A DNA stretch of 22,073 bases from UMGS973 sp964507795 (GTDB lineage Bacteria; Bacillota; Clostridia; Peptostreptococcales; Anaerovoracaceae): positions 1 through 22,073 of the forward strand of contig CAZDQV010000027.1 of assembly GCA_964507795.1 (NCBI GenBank). Reading direction: 5' to 3'. The notes under the pieces are model-generated. The model saw only the letters and a list, made by a program, of their open reading frames with translations. It made no database searches and had not been told where the DNA came from. Each line of letters starts with the position of its first letter. Positions within the stretch are counted from its first letter, which is position 1. The translations under genes and the position numbers were made by a program. Positions 14,586 through 22,057 of this stretch are shown here, piece after piece.

Positions 14586-15278
14586 TTATTCGATAATGAG
14601 ATCCACAAGGGCATCAATATGTACCCGCATCACATCAATATATGGCACAGGCAATTTAATTTCTCTGAAAAGCAGCGGCAGCTCCGTGCAGCCCAATACA
14701 ACAGCCTGCACCTGATTCTCGCAGATAATGCGTTCTGTAATCTCTTTGAATCTTTGCTGCGTTTCCGGCATCACCTTGCCAAACTCCAATTCTGTCTCAA
14801 TTTTTGCACCGATATAACTCTTTTCGTCTTCATCAGGTGTTATTACTTCAATGCCGCACTCAGCAAAGGCATTTTGAAAAAACGTCCCGTTCATCACAGG
14901 TAACGTGCCTAACAGACATATTTTTTTGTAGCCGTGCTCCAATGAATATTCCCTTGCAGTATCCACCATACTGATAAGAGGAACAGGTGCAAGCTCTGAA
15001 AGTTTATCAAAAACAATATGGGGAGTGATACCTGTAAGTGCCGCATACTGCGCTCCGGCCGCCTGTAAATTCTGAATACCTTTGAGCAGATAGTCTGTCA
15101 GCCCAGTATAATCCTGTTTTTCACAAAATCTTAGCACTTCAAATACACTCAGACTCTCGATAGTCAGGTTCGGAAAAAAGCTTTGTCCTGATTTTTGCTG
15201 TACACCATATTCAATACCCTTGTAATACTCAATTGTAGATTCCGGCCCTGTGCCGCCAATTAGTCCAAGTTTATTCAT
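14586..15278 (-). CDS. Aspartate/glutamate racemase family protein, Thr/Cys type
   Basis: A 230-residue member of the Asp/Glu/hydantoin racemase family, beginning MNKLGLIGGTGPESTIEYYKG. The second catalytic cysteine is present in VVLGCTELPLL (Cys197). The first, normally in a CNTxH motif, is replaced: the aligned text is ALTGITPH, with Thr82 at the cysteine position. An E. coli enzyme described as L-Asp/Glu-specific (EcL-DER) has the same Thr/Cys pair and works mainly from L to D, so this one may as well. The D-amino acid could go to cell wall or be excreted. The start overlaps the CPBP stop (ATGA). The GrpB remnant follows its stop directly. Confidence 0.85.
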   Translation of the reverse strand: MNKLGLIGGTGPESTIEYYKGIEYGVQQKSGQSFFPNLTIESLSVFEVLRFCEKQDYTGLTDYLLKGIQNLQAAGAQYAALTGITPHIVFDKLSELAPVPLISMVDTAREYSLEHGYKKICLLGTLPVMNGTFFQNAFAECGIEVITPDEDEKSYIGAKIETELEFGKVMPETQQRFKEITERIICENQVQAVVLGCTELPLLFREIKLPVPYIDVMRVHIDALVDLIIE

Positions 15279-16132
15279 TTCTTTACCTCACATTTCAATA
15301 GACAAAGAATCGCCATAATAAGCAGTGGCAGCATAGCCAGCATCCCGGTTGGATTAGGGCCCAAAAGGCCACTGACTAAAGTCCTGCTCAAATAAACGGG
15401 CAATTCACCAATAACATTAACTACTCCGTGAATGATCGCCGCATACATACAGTTTCCGGTTCGTACCGTCACATAAGAAAGAATAATGCCCAGCACAATG
15501 CATATAAGCATCATCATTCCCATGTTTGACCAGGGAGCACCCCTGTTTTCCAGGCTGTAATTGAACCCGAAATAAACCAGTGGTAAATGAGCCAGTCCCC
15601 ACTCAACACCATTGATGATTGCCGCCTTTCGCTTACTGTACTTTTGCACCTGAAAGCCGAGCAGATATCCTCTCCATCCTATTTCTTCACCCAGTTCAAG
15701 CAGTTGAATCGGAAACATCAACGCTGAAATCAAAATGCATACAATGGCAATAAACACCGGATGCTTCACGCAAACCTGGGCATCCATACCCAGTCTCATT
15801 CCAATCTCAAATATTCCACTATATTGGTCAGGAAAAAACAGATAATATATCGCCGCTCCTGCTGCAATCAGAACACCAGGCAAAAGTGCGGACAACATCC
15901 AGTATTTCATATTTTTCCAAACACGTAATGATAAATGATATTTTGCTTTTTCACCTGTAATCCGTTTTGTGACAACTGCGGCCATAACAGGGATAAAAGT
16001 AAAGCATATTCCTAAAAATTTGTAGACCTTCCCCGTGCCGGTTACCGCTTCAAGCACTCCCGCCATATAACATGTGCCAAGCACTATCAGAAGGTAGATA
16101 AATATCGCTCTGTTTTTTGTTTTTGTATTCAT
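15275..16132 (-). CDS. CPBP-family intramembrane glutamic endopeptidase
   Basis: A 285-residue protein with about eight hydrophobic segments. The CPBP (Abi/Rce1-like) motifs are clear: motif 1 is EEIGWRGYLL (Glu149, Glu150, Arg154), motif 2 is NGVEWGLAHLPL with His182, and a last motif is IIHGVVNVIGE. Such proteases cleave within the membrane; in bacteria they act in bacteriocin self-immunity, peptide maturation or anti-sigma cleavage. No bacteriocin precursor is visible nearby. I chose the ATG at 16132, with GGAG six bases upstream, over an in-frame GTG at 16144 that lies within that site. It sits between the polymerase (30 bases) and the racemase (four-base overlap), neither of which suggests a substrate. 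Confidence 0.87.
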   Translation of the reverse strand: MNTKTKNRAIFIYLLIVLGTCYMAGVLEAVTGTGKVYKFLGICFTFIPVMAAVVTKRITGEKAKYHLSLRVWKNMKYWMLSALLPGVLIAAGAAIYYLFFPDQYSGIFEIGMRLGMDAQVCVKHPVFIAIVCILISALMFPIQLLELGEEIGWRGYLLGFQVQKYSKRKAAIINGVEWGLAHLPLVYFGFNYSLENRGAPWSNMGMMMLICIVLGIILSYVTVRTGNCMYAAIIHGVVNVIGELPVYLSRTLVSGLLGPNPTGMLAMLPLLIMAILCLLKCEVKK

Positions 16133-16162
16133 ACGATTCTCCACAAGTTATGTTTTCACTCG

Positions 16163-17671
16163 TCACGCTTTGTGCCCGCCAATCTGTGTGTTTCTATCTT
16201 TTGCCGTTGCTCCTTCTTCCATGTTCATACCTTTTAGTATAGCATTCTTGCCATACTTTGCCCTGATGGCAAGCGTCGCATCCTGGATTTTGCGTTCTTT
16301 TTCAAGTTCGGCATCCTCAGTCTTTTGCCTTGCTTCCTCGGCATCATAATCTGTAAACATGTCAAACTGCAGTAATTCATCTTTTTTCTCCGGCGCCTCA
16401 TCCTCCGGGAGTACATGGTTTGCAACAATATATATGCGCCGTACCAGCAAGCTTTTATCTACAATCCTGTCGTAAAGCTTTGAAGCTGCAGTTAATATTT
16501 TTTTCGTAGAGGATGTATGTCCATCAAGGTTAACAGAACCGTGTGCCTTCTTTGGCATGGCACGTCCATAACGGTCCTTTTCAATTTCGCCCTGATACAT
16601 TGACCTCCTTGCCTGATCAGTCAAATTCAATATATCATAAACAACCGTAAGCACAATCTGATCAGTAACAAGGTTTTTACTAACCAAATCAAGCGCAAGT
16701 GAGTCTGCCATTTCACAGGTAACGAGTCTGGCTTTGTCTGCATCATAAGCGCATGAGAGCACCTGACCGGAACTCAGGCTGTTAGCTCCCGGTTTGTATG
16801 CTTTGATATCCTCTATAGTGCACGGTTCCCAGCCCCATGCATGGTCGATGATAAGCTCTGCGTTCTTGCCAAACAGTTTGTAAAGAAATCCCTCGTCTCT
16901 GTGAGAGCAAAGTGCCACATCGCCCATAGTATACATGCCATACTTTGCAAGTTTTTTGGCAGTGCCTTTCCCTATTCGCCAAAAGTCAGTAATCGGTTTG
17001 TGGCTCCATAATTCGCGTCGGAATTTCATCTCATCAAGCTCTGCAATGCGCACGCCGTTTTTGTCAGCCGGAATATGCTTTGCCACGATATCCATAGCCA
17101 CTTTACAAAGAAACAGATTCGTGCCAATCCCGGCAGTCGCTGTGATTCCTGTAGTCTCAAGCACTTCCAGAATGATTTTCATGGCAAGCTCATGTGCTGA
17201 CATCCTGTATGTGCCAAGATAATTTGTCACATCCATGAATACCTCATCGATAGAATATACTATAATATCTTCAGGGGCAACATATTTCATATATATAGAA
17301 TAAATACGGGTGCTGTACTCAACATAGCGTGCCATACGCGGAGGTGCAATTATAAAGTCCATGGCAAGAGAAGGATTTGATGCTATCTCAGAATAAAAAT
17401 ATGATGATCCCTCCTGCCTGCGACCTTCTGCTCTGCTCCTGCGATCAGCATTTACATCCCTGACACGCTGTTTGACTTCAAAAAGCCTTGCACGACCCGG
17501 AACACCACAGCTTTTGAGAGTCGGTGTAACTGCAAGACAAATGGTCTTGTCTGTCCTGCTGCTGTCTGCAACAACAAGGTTTGTATCAAGCGGATCAAGT
17601 CCCCTTTCACGACACTCTACAGATGCATAAAACGACTTCAAATCAATTGCAATATATGTTCTTGTTTTCAC
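16163..17671 (-). CDS. Y-family DNA polymerase (UvrX/UmuC-like)
   Basis: A 502-residue translesion polymerase. The palm motifs are intact: AIDLKSFYASVE with Asp10, and YSIDEVFMDV with Asp142 and Glu143. A helix-hairpin-helix region includes FWRIGKGTAKKLAKYGMYT. Near the end is QFDMF (435-439), a good match to the pentapeptide that docks on the sliding clamp. The tail KYGKNAILKGMNMEEGATAKD...IGGHKA is the one typical of Gram-positive UvrX/UmuC-like polymerases often carried by mobile elements. It starts with GTG, five bases after GGAGG, and overlaps the upstream stop (GTGA). YolD, its usual partner, is 2.2 kb downstream. Confidence 0.93.
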   Translation of the reverse strand: MKTRTYIAIDLKSFYASVECRERGLDPLDTNLVVADSSRTDKTICLAVTPTLKSCGVPGRARLFEVKQRVRDVNADRRSRAEGRRQEGSSYFYSEIASNPSLAMDFIIAPPRMARYVEYSTRIYSIYMKYVAPEDIIVYSIDEVFMDVTNYLGTYRMSAHELAMKIILEVLETTGITATAGIGTNLFLCKVAMDIVAKHIPADKNGVRIAELDEMKFRRELWSHKPITDFWRIGKGTAKKLAKYGMYTMGDVALCSHRDEGFLYKLFGKNAELIIDHAWGWEPCTIEDIKAYKPGANSLSSGQVLSCAYDADKARLVTCEMADSLALDLVSKNLVTDQIVLTVVYDILNLTDQARRSMYQGEIEKDRYGRAMPKKAHGSVNLDGHTSSTKKILTAASKLYDRIVDKSLLVRRIYIVANHVLPEDEAPEKKDELLQFDMFTDYDAEEARQKTEDAELEKERKIQDATLAIRAKYGKNAILKGMNMEEGATAKDRNTQIGGHKA

Positions 17672-18207
17672 TTGCCCCTCCCATGTTCAAGAAGTTTCAT
17701 AAGCCGGTATCTATTGTATCTTTGCATTATCACAAATGTCATGTCAAACAAAGCAGCCAAAACAGATGTGGTGATAAACACCGGAAATGCACCAAAAAAA
17801 ATGCCTCCTGCAACAGGTAAAAAACTCAAGGCTGCTGACATCTTGTGAACAAGCTCAGCCTGACACATAGCCTGTGCAATCTCATCCCATGTGTGTACTC
17901 CGGGATCAAACAGAGCTTTAACATAAGTTGGCATTTTATCTTTCCATTTTTTCACTCGCAGCTTCCCGTACAGCTTCATTTCACCTGTGCTGACCTGATA
18001 TCGTTTCTTATGGTAATCTGCTTTGTTGTTCATTACACGGGTAAATACAAGTGCAACCAAAAGCCTCATTGAAAGATGATAAAAAATTGTTCCAAAAGTA
18101 ATGGCAAAAGGCAAAAACACATCACAGGAAACAATCCTGCAGCATACAGAAAACAAAACAGCACAACCCAAAGATAAAGCAGCAGTCCATTTTATTAATT
18201 TCGCCAT
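17668..18207 (-). CDS. Membrane protein resembling CrtO-type acyltransferases
   Basis: A 179-residue protein with hydrophobic segments at about 5-25 and 28-53, a basic cytoplasmic stretch, and two more near 121-138 and 140-160. The central text KLYGKLRVKKWKDKMPTYVK and the end FVIMQRYNRYRLMKLLEHG recall the family annotated as glycosyl-4,4'-diaponeurosporenoate acyltransferase (CrtO). No carotenoid gene is in the window, so the carotenoid role should not be assumed; a lipid-modifying membrane enzyme is a reasonable guess. I chose ATG 18207, six bases after GGAG; a longer reading from 18252 would run back into the tag gene. It abuts tag (one base) and overlaps the polymerase start. Confidence in the gene is high, in the family moderate. 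Confidence 0.68.
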   Translation of the reverse strand: MAKLIKWTAALSLGCAVLFSVCCRIVSCDVFLPFAITFGTIFYHLSMRLLVALVFTRVMNNKADYHKKRYQVSTGEMKLYGKLRVKKWKDKMPTYVKALFDPGVHTWDEIAQAMCQAELVHKMSAALSFLPVAGGIFFGAFPVFITTSVLAALFDMTFVIMQRYNRYRLMKLLEHGRGK

Positions 18208-18208
18208 A

Positions 18209-18772
18209 TCAGACTCCTTCATATTCCAGAAAACATCCTTTTTCATGAGCATAAATTACGCCAACAGCCTGCAGGTATGCATAGATGGTTGTAGTGCCTG
18301 TAAATTTCATCCCCCGCTTTTTTAAATCCTTTGATATCTTATCAGATAACAAAGATCTTGTCTTGCCTGTTTCGTATATAACTTTGCCCTCTGTCCAGCT
18401 CCATAAATAATCAGAAAAACTTCCATGTTCCAGTTTGATTTCAGAAAACGCCCTTGCGTTAGTAACAGCAGCCTGTATTTTTAGGCGGTTTCTGATAATG
18501 CCCGGATTGTTTGCAAGCTCCTCAAGTTTATCTGCCCCGTAATCACATATTTTTTTTAAATCAAACCCATCAAATGCCTGCCGGAAAGCATCACGTTTGT
18601 TTAATACGCACTCCCATGAGAGACCTGCCTGAAAACATTCCAGAATCAGCATCTCTAAAAGCTTCCCGTCATCATAAACAGGCATGCCCCATTCTTCATC
18701 ATGGTACCGGATATATCGTTCGTTTTTGGGATTTGCCCAACTGCATCTTTTCTTTCCGTCAGCCCATTCCAT
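18209..18772 (-). CDS. tag: DNA-3-methyladenine glycosylase I
   Basis: A 187-residue helix-hairpin-helix glycosylase that removes 3-methyladenine from alkylated DNA, leaving an abasic site. The family signature is present: RCSWANPKNERYIRYHDEEWG, with zinc ligands Cys10 and His24, then LLEMLILECFQAGLSWECVL with the base-pocket glutamate. The C-terminal zinc ligands are His176 and Cys180 in YAHEKGC. Length matches E. coli Tag (187). It is followed after one base by the CrtO-like gene and then the Y-family polymerase, and nfo lies at the end of the same string. Confidence 0.94.
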   Translation of the reverse strand: MEWADGKKRCSWANPKNERYIRYHDEEWGMPVYDDGKLLEMLILECFQAGLSWECVLNKRDAFRQAFDGFDLKKICDYGADKLEELANNPGIIRNRLKIQAAVTNARAFSEIKLEHGSFSDYLWSWTEGKVIYETGKTRSLLSDKISKDLKKRGMKFTGTTTIYAYLQAVGVIYAHEKGCFLEYEGV

Positions 18773-18790
18773 CTCATTACCTCTCTCCCG

Positions 18791-19555
18791 TCACTTCCAC
18801 AAGTATTCAAGTTTCTCAAAACTATATCGCGGTTTCCCGATGCTTTTCCTGCCGTACTCAGCAGCCTCTACCGGGCAATAGCTGATACATGCCATGCAAT
18901 GTGTACAATCCGTACCCCACACCGGTTTGCCTTCCTTAATCCGAATATTATTCATAGGACATTTGCTTGCACACAGTCCGCATCCACTGCAGGTATTCCC
19001 TGCCCGAAAAGCATCAGCCCTGACAAAGAGCAAATAGAAGATATGATTCACAAACCCGCTCATAAGTTGCCCGTAAAAATTATTTCGAAGAAGTGCAAAG
19101 CTTTGCTCCTCTCTGATATCCATAACAGCCTTCCTGATATCTGGTTCTGCATTTTTTATAATCTCTATGGCTTCATCGGTTTCCGGCACGCCAAACATGG
19201 CGATGTAGTTTTCCGGCATTATTATCTGCGCTGTGCCCATGTATTGCAAATGCTTTTGCTCAGCAAGAATACGATTGTATTTTGCAGCGTTTCCTATTTC
19301 ACCGCCGCAACTCATCACATACCAGATACGTTTTGCTCCTTTCAACTGTGTCCTGGAAATCCAGGAAGTTACGATTCGCGGAATGCGCCATGCATATGTG
19401 GGAGCAACAATAATCACGTTGTTTCCCGTCTCAATAGGCAGATAGTCATTTGCTTTGATTTTTGCATTCAAATCTACAACTGTATCCTGCAATGCATCTG
19501 CAATACGCATCGCTATATACCGGCTGTTACCGGTTCCTGAAAAAAATAAAACCAT
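18791..19555 (-). CDS. EFR1-type flavodoxin/ferredoxin fusion
   Basis: A 254-residue redox protein. The N-terminal flavodoxin-like domain has an FMN phosphate loop FFSGTGNSRY, and the C-terminal part has two 4Fe-4S motifs, CSGCGLCASKCP and CTHCMACISYCP, each CxxCxxCxxxCP. This arrangement is the EFR1 family, common in Clostridia, whose partners are mostly unknown. I prefer the ATG at 19555 (MVLFFSGTG), eight bases after GAGGT; an upstream ATG at 19570 adds MRYGY and has no ribosome site. It is the first gene of the long minus-strand string that includes the repair genes. Confidence 0.88.
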   Translation of the reverse strand: MVLFFSGTGNSRYIAMRIADALQDTVVDLNAKIKANDYLPIETGNNVIIVAPTYAWRIPRIVTSWISRTQLKGAKRIWYVMSCGGEIGNAAKYNRILAEQKHLQYMGTAQIIMPENYIAMFGVPETDEAIEIIKNAEPDIRKAVMDIREEQSFALLRNNFYGQLMSGFVNHIFYLLFVRADAFRAGNTCSGCGLCASKCPMNNIRIKEGKPVWGTDCTHCMACISYCPVEAAEYGRKSIGKPRYSFEKLEYLWK

Positions 19556-19607
19556 ATATCCATACCTCATTCATCATTTCAATTCACACAAGAAAGAGCC
19601 TTACTCA

Positions 19608-19637
19608 TTGAAATTATAATACTGCATATGATATACT
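19608..19637 (+). promoter_or_regulatory. Promoter of the NAD(P)H oxidoreductase gene
   Basis: TTGAAA (19608-19613), an 18-base spacer and TATACT (19632-19637) stand about 34 bases before the start codon on the plus strand. It overlaps the divergent promoter of the EFR1 gene almost completely. Confidence 0.5.
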
Positions 19638-19645
19638 GAAGTCAA
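19616..19645 (-). promoter_or_regulatory. Promoter of the EFR1-tag-polymerase string
   Basis: On the minus strand TTGACT (19640-19645), an 18-base spacer and TATTAT (19616-19621) lie about 60 bases before the EFR1 start. It occupies nearly the same bases as the plus-strand promoter at 19608-19637, so the two would compete. No SOS (LexA/DinR) box is evident, although a polymerase gene lies downstream. Confidence 0.48.
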
Positions 19646-19670
19646 ACAAAAGAAACGGAGAATCTGAATA

Positions 19671-20231
19671 ATGAAAAAATTGCTGTTTGTAAATGCCTGC
19701 ATCAGAGATAATTCCAGAACAAATGAACTTACCAGGCGTTATCTTGAAGTGATGAAAAAAGAATACGATATAGAAGAAGTTAACGTATCCACACTGAATA
19801 TCAGGCCATTTGATGCTGCAGCACTGATAAAACGGGATGAGGATGCTGTGCAAAGCAGACTCACAGCAGAAAATTATCCTCTTGCACATCAATTTGCCAA
19901 AGCAGACTGCATTGTCATTGCAGCACCTTACTGGGACTGCCTGTTTCCTGCAATTCTGCGGGTTTATCTTGAACATATCTGCGTGGCAGGCATCACTTTC
20001 GCTTATGACGATAACGGTGGACTGGTCAAAACATGTAATGCTGACAAACTCATATACGTTACGACCTGCGGCGGCTTCCTGCCTGAACATTCATCTCTGG
20101 AAGGTTTTGTTCATGAAATAGGAGAGCTCTTTTCTATTCATGACATACAATTTTATGCTGCACAAGGTCTGGATGTTTATCCAGACAAGGTACAAACAAT
20201 CCTTGAGCATACTCTTGAAGAAATGAAGTGA
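19671..20231 (+). CDS. Flavodoxin-fold NAD(P)H-dependent oxidoreductase
   Basis: A 186-residue protein of the FMN-dependent NADH:quinone/azo-reductase type. It starts MKKLLFVNACIRDNSRTNEL, where the loop after the first strand binds FMN phosphate. DCIVIAAPYWDCLFPAILRVYLEHI is the conserved second flavin-contact region, and LIYVTTCGGFLP the third. Family members reduce quinones, azo dyes or nitro compounds, or serve electrophile stress; the true substrate is unknown. CGGAG lies ten bases before the ATG. Its stop codon directly abuts the stop of the convergent SMR gene. It is divergent from EFR1, another flavin protein. Confidence 0.85.
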   Translation: MKKLLFVNACIRDNSRTNELTRRYLEVMKKEYDIEEVNVSTLNIRPFDAAALIKRDEDAVQSRLTAENYPLAHQFAKADCIVIAAPYWDCLFPAILRVYLEHICVAGITFAYDDNGGLVKTCNADKLIYVTTCGGFLPEHSSLEGFVHEIGELFSIHDIQFYAAQGLDVYPDKVQTILEHTLEEMK

Positions 20232-20552
20232 TCATCCTTTTTCAAGTAACTTTAATCCTGCTATCCCAAGTACAATAAGCAGGATGCAAAAATACTGCGG
20301 GAGCGACAGTTTTTCATGAAACAACAAAATTCCAAGCAAAGATGTTCCCACAATTCCCGCCCCTGTCCACATTGCATATGCCATGCCAAGTGGCAGCTCT
20401 TTTAATGCAGCGGCAAGGAAAACAGCACTTGCTATATATCCTGCTGCTGTAATTACAGACGGCACAAGCTTTGTAAATCCTTCTGAATAATTCATTGCCA
20501 CAGCCCACAGAATTTCGAAGAATCCTGCCAGTATGAGGTTTATCCATTTCAT
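20232..20552 (-). CDS. gdx: SMR-family exporter, probable guanidinium exporter (Gdx/SugE type)
   Basis: A 106-residue, four-helix small multidrug resistance protein. Substrate/proton glutamate is Glu13 in GFFEILWAVAMNYSEGF. The pattern Glu13, Trp16, Ser42, Tyr59, Trp62 (the last two in LPLGMAYAMWTGAG) is that of Gdx/SugE guanidinium exporters rather than EmrE/QacC drug pumps. Dual-topology homodimers are usual for single-gene members. I chose the ATG at 20552 after GGAGGAGAGAATTT; the longer reading adds MWRREF. It lies 32 bases after the transglutaminase-like remnant and is probably co-transcribed with it. No guanidine riboswitch fits in the space upstream, which is unlike many gdx genes. 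Confidence 0.83.
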   Translation of the reverse strand: MKWINLILAGFFEILWAVAMNYSEGFTKLVPSVITAAGYIASAVFLAAALKELPLGMAYAMWTGAGIVGTSLLGILLFHEKLSLPQYFCILLIVLGIAGLKLLEKG

Positions 20553-20584
20553 AAATTCTCTCCTCCACAAACATCAAACTACAG

Positions 20585-20872
20585 CTATCCTTTTCTGATT
20601 TTTTTAACGTTGCGATTCATCAGGTGCCTTCCGATATTTCTATACAAAACCGCCTTGACCGGAGACATTTCCTGATGATGTTCTCTGAGCAAATCATCAG
20701 GACAGTTGTCATCCACGTTATATCCAAACAGTATCTCATCCCGAACAAAATTATATATTGCTTTCAGGCGTTCAAACATGTCAAGTTCCATCCATCTCCT
20801 GCTCTTCACAAGATGCTGTATATCTGCATTGGAGAAATCCAGCATGGGTGTCTGAGCCAAATATCTATTCAT
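20585..20872 (-). CDS. Internally deleted transglutaminase-like protein (catalytic core missing)
   Basis: A 95-residue frame. Its first half, LAQTPMLDFSNADIQHLVKS then RRWMELDMFERLKAIYNFVRDEILFGYN, matches the N-terminus of clostridial transglutaminase-like proteins. Directly after FGYN such proteins continue with the active-site part (near VLADGYGQCNTK), but here the text jumps to PDDLLREHHQEMSPVKAVLY then RNIGRHLMNRNVKKIRKG, which looks like the far C-terminus of the same family. Cys, His and Asp of the triad are therefore absent. The frame is open, with a ribosome site (AAGGAG...GAAGGAG) and a candidate promoter, so a short protein may still be made. It may be a decaying gene or a repurposed one; the family match is from memory. 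Confidence 0.6.
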   Translation of the reverse strand: MNRYLAQTPMLDFSNADIQHLVKSRRWMELDMFERLKAIYNFVRDEILFGYNVDDNCPDDLLREHHQEMSPVKAVLYRNIGRHLMNRNVKKIRKG

Positions 20873-20897
20873 AATCTGCTCTCCTTCTACTCCTTAA

Positions 20898-20925
20898 GTA
20901 TAATATCTATGTTCGATATTGTTAA
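20898..20925 (-). promoter_or_regulatory. Candidate promoter for the transglutaminase remnant and gdx
   Basis: On the minus strand TTAACA (20920-20925), a 16-base spacer and TTATAC (20898-20903) lie about 26 bases before the start at 20872. Confidence 0.38.
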
Positions 20926-20958
20926 GATGTTTTTTCTCGCTCTGTACCAGAGTTTTAC

Positions 20959-20987
20959 TTTACAAAATACTCTCCGGAAAATATAAT
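20959..20987 (+). promoter_or_regulatory. Promoter of the DUF2804 gene
   Basis: TTTACA (20959-20964), a 17-base spacer and a perfect TATAAT (20982-20987) are followed about 33 bases later by the ATG, itself preceded by GGAGG at seven bases. One of the clearest promoters in the window. Confidence 0.65.
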
Positions 20988-21019
20988 TTGAATAACACTA
21001 CGGATATGGAGGCCAGTCA

Positions 21020-22057
21020 ATGCAAAATGAAATAACATCTAATGTTCCTCTTCTGGACAAAAACGGTCATTTGAACCGCCCGGGTTTTGCCAAAAGACTC
21101 TATTGGCACTACGACCGGAATGCAATCAAAGCTTCTCACCTCAAAATCAAGGAATGGGACTATTACTATATCATCAACAACAATTTCTGTGTGGCACTGA
21201 CTATCGCCGACAATTCATATATGGGGCTTGACAGTATTTCGTTCATATCCTTCAGCGAGGAGTGCCCATGGGAACAAACGGTAAGCCGCATGCAGGCTTT
21301 CACATCGGGTAAAAAGAACTTGCCTGCCACATCCGAAAAAGGCGATCTTGTATCAGAAGGAAAAGATTACACGATTTCATTCAGGCATCTTGGAGACAGA
21401 AGAATCCTGACCTTCCAAATGGATAATTTTCTTGACAAAAGAGCTATCGAAGGTGATATAACTCTTCACTGCCCCGAAACAGAATCAATGGTAATAGCAA
21501 CACCTTTTGCCAACGCTCCCAAGGCGTTTTATTACAATCAGAAAATCAACTGTATGCCGGCCGAAGGTTATGTGTCCATGGCAGATACCATGTACTATTT
21601 TGACAGAGAGAACTCTTTTGCAGGACTTGACTGGGGCAGAGGTGTATGGACTTACAAAAACACATGGTATTGGGGCAGTGCTTCCGGCAGTATAGATGGT
21701 GTGCCTTTTGGATTCAATATAGGATATGGCTTCGGGGACACATCTGCAGCAAGTGAAAACATGATCTTCTATAACAACAAAGCACACAAGATAAGTCAGG
21801 TCAGCTTCAATATCCCTATGAAAAACGGCAGAGAGGACTATATGTCACCCTGGACATTTACAAGCGATGACGGCAGATTTGAAATGGCATTTGCCCCCAT
21901 CATTGACAGAGCCGCCAAAACCGACTTCAAACTCCTCTGTTCAGATCAGCATCAGGTGTTTGGAAGATTTACAGGCAAAGCCGTCCTGGATGACGGCACT
22001 GTAATAAACATTAAAGATTTTATCGGATTTGCCGAAAAAGTATATAACAAGTGGTAA
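21020..22057 (+). CDS. DUF2804-family protein
   Basis: A 345-residue protein recognised as DUF2804. It begins with LLDKNGHLNRPGFAKRLYWHYDR and includes KIKEWDYYYIINNNFCVALTIAD, SFAGLDWGRGVWTYKNTWYW and GFNIGYGFGD, which are typical family segments. It is rich in aromatic residues and predicted beta strands, with no signal peptide or membrane helix. The function of the family is not established; the fold resembles lipocalin-like or tocopherol-cyclase-like barrels by general pattern, which is only an impression. It is complete, stands alone behind its own strong promoter, and ends 16 bases before the window edge. Confidence 0.85.
   Translation: MQNEITSNVPLLDKNGHLNRPGFAKRLYWHYDRNAIKASHLKIKEWDYYYIINNNFCVALTIADNSYMGLDSISFISFSEECPWEQTVSRMQAFTSGKKNLPATSEKGDLVSEGKDYTISFRHLGDRRILTFQMDNFLDKRAIEGDITLHCPETESMVIATPFANAPKAFYYNQKINCMPAEGYVSMADTMYYFDRENSFAGLDWGRGVWTYKNTWYWGSASGSIDGVPFGFNIGYGFGDTSAASENMIFYNNKAHKISQVSFNIPMKNGREDYMSPWTFTSDDGRFEMAFAPIIDRAAKTDFKLLCSDQHQVFGRFTGKAVLDDGTVINIKDFIGFAEKVYNKW

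Noticed and set aside
17668..18207. Carotenoid biosynthesis locus
   Set aside because: Only a distant CrtO-like protein is present, with no desaturase, synthase or glycosyltransferase gene.
19560..19670. SOS (LexA/DinR) box controlling the polymerase string
   Set aside because: I saw no GAAC-N4-GTTC-type dyad near the promoter or before the polymerase.
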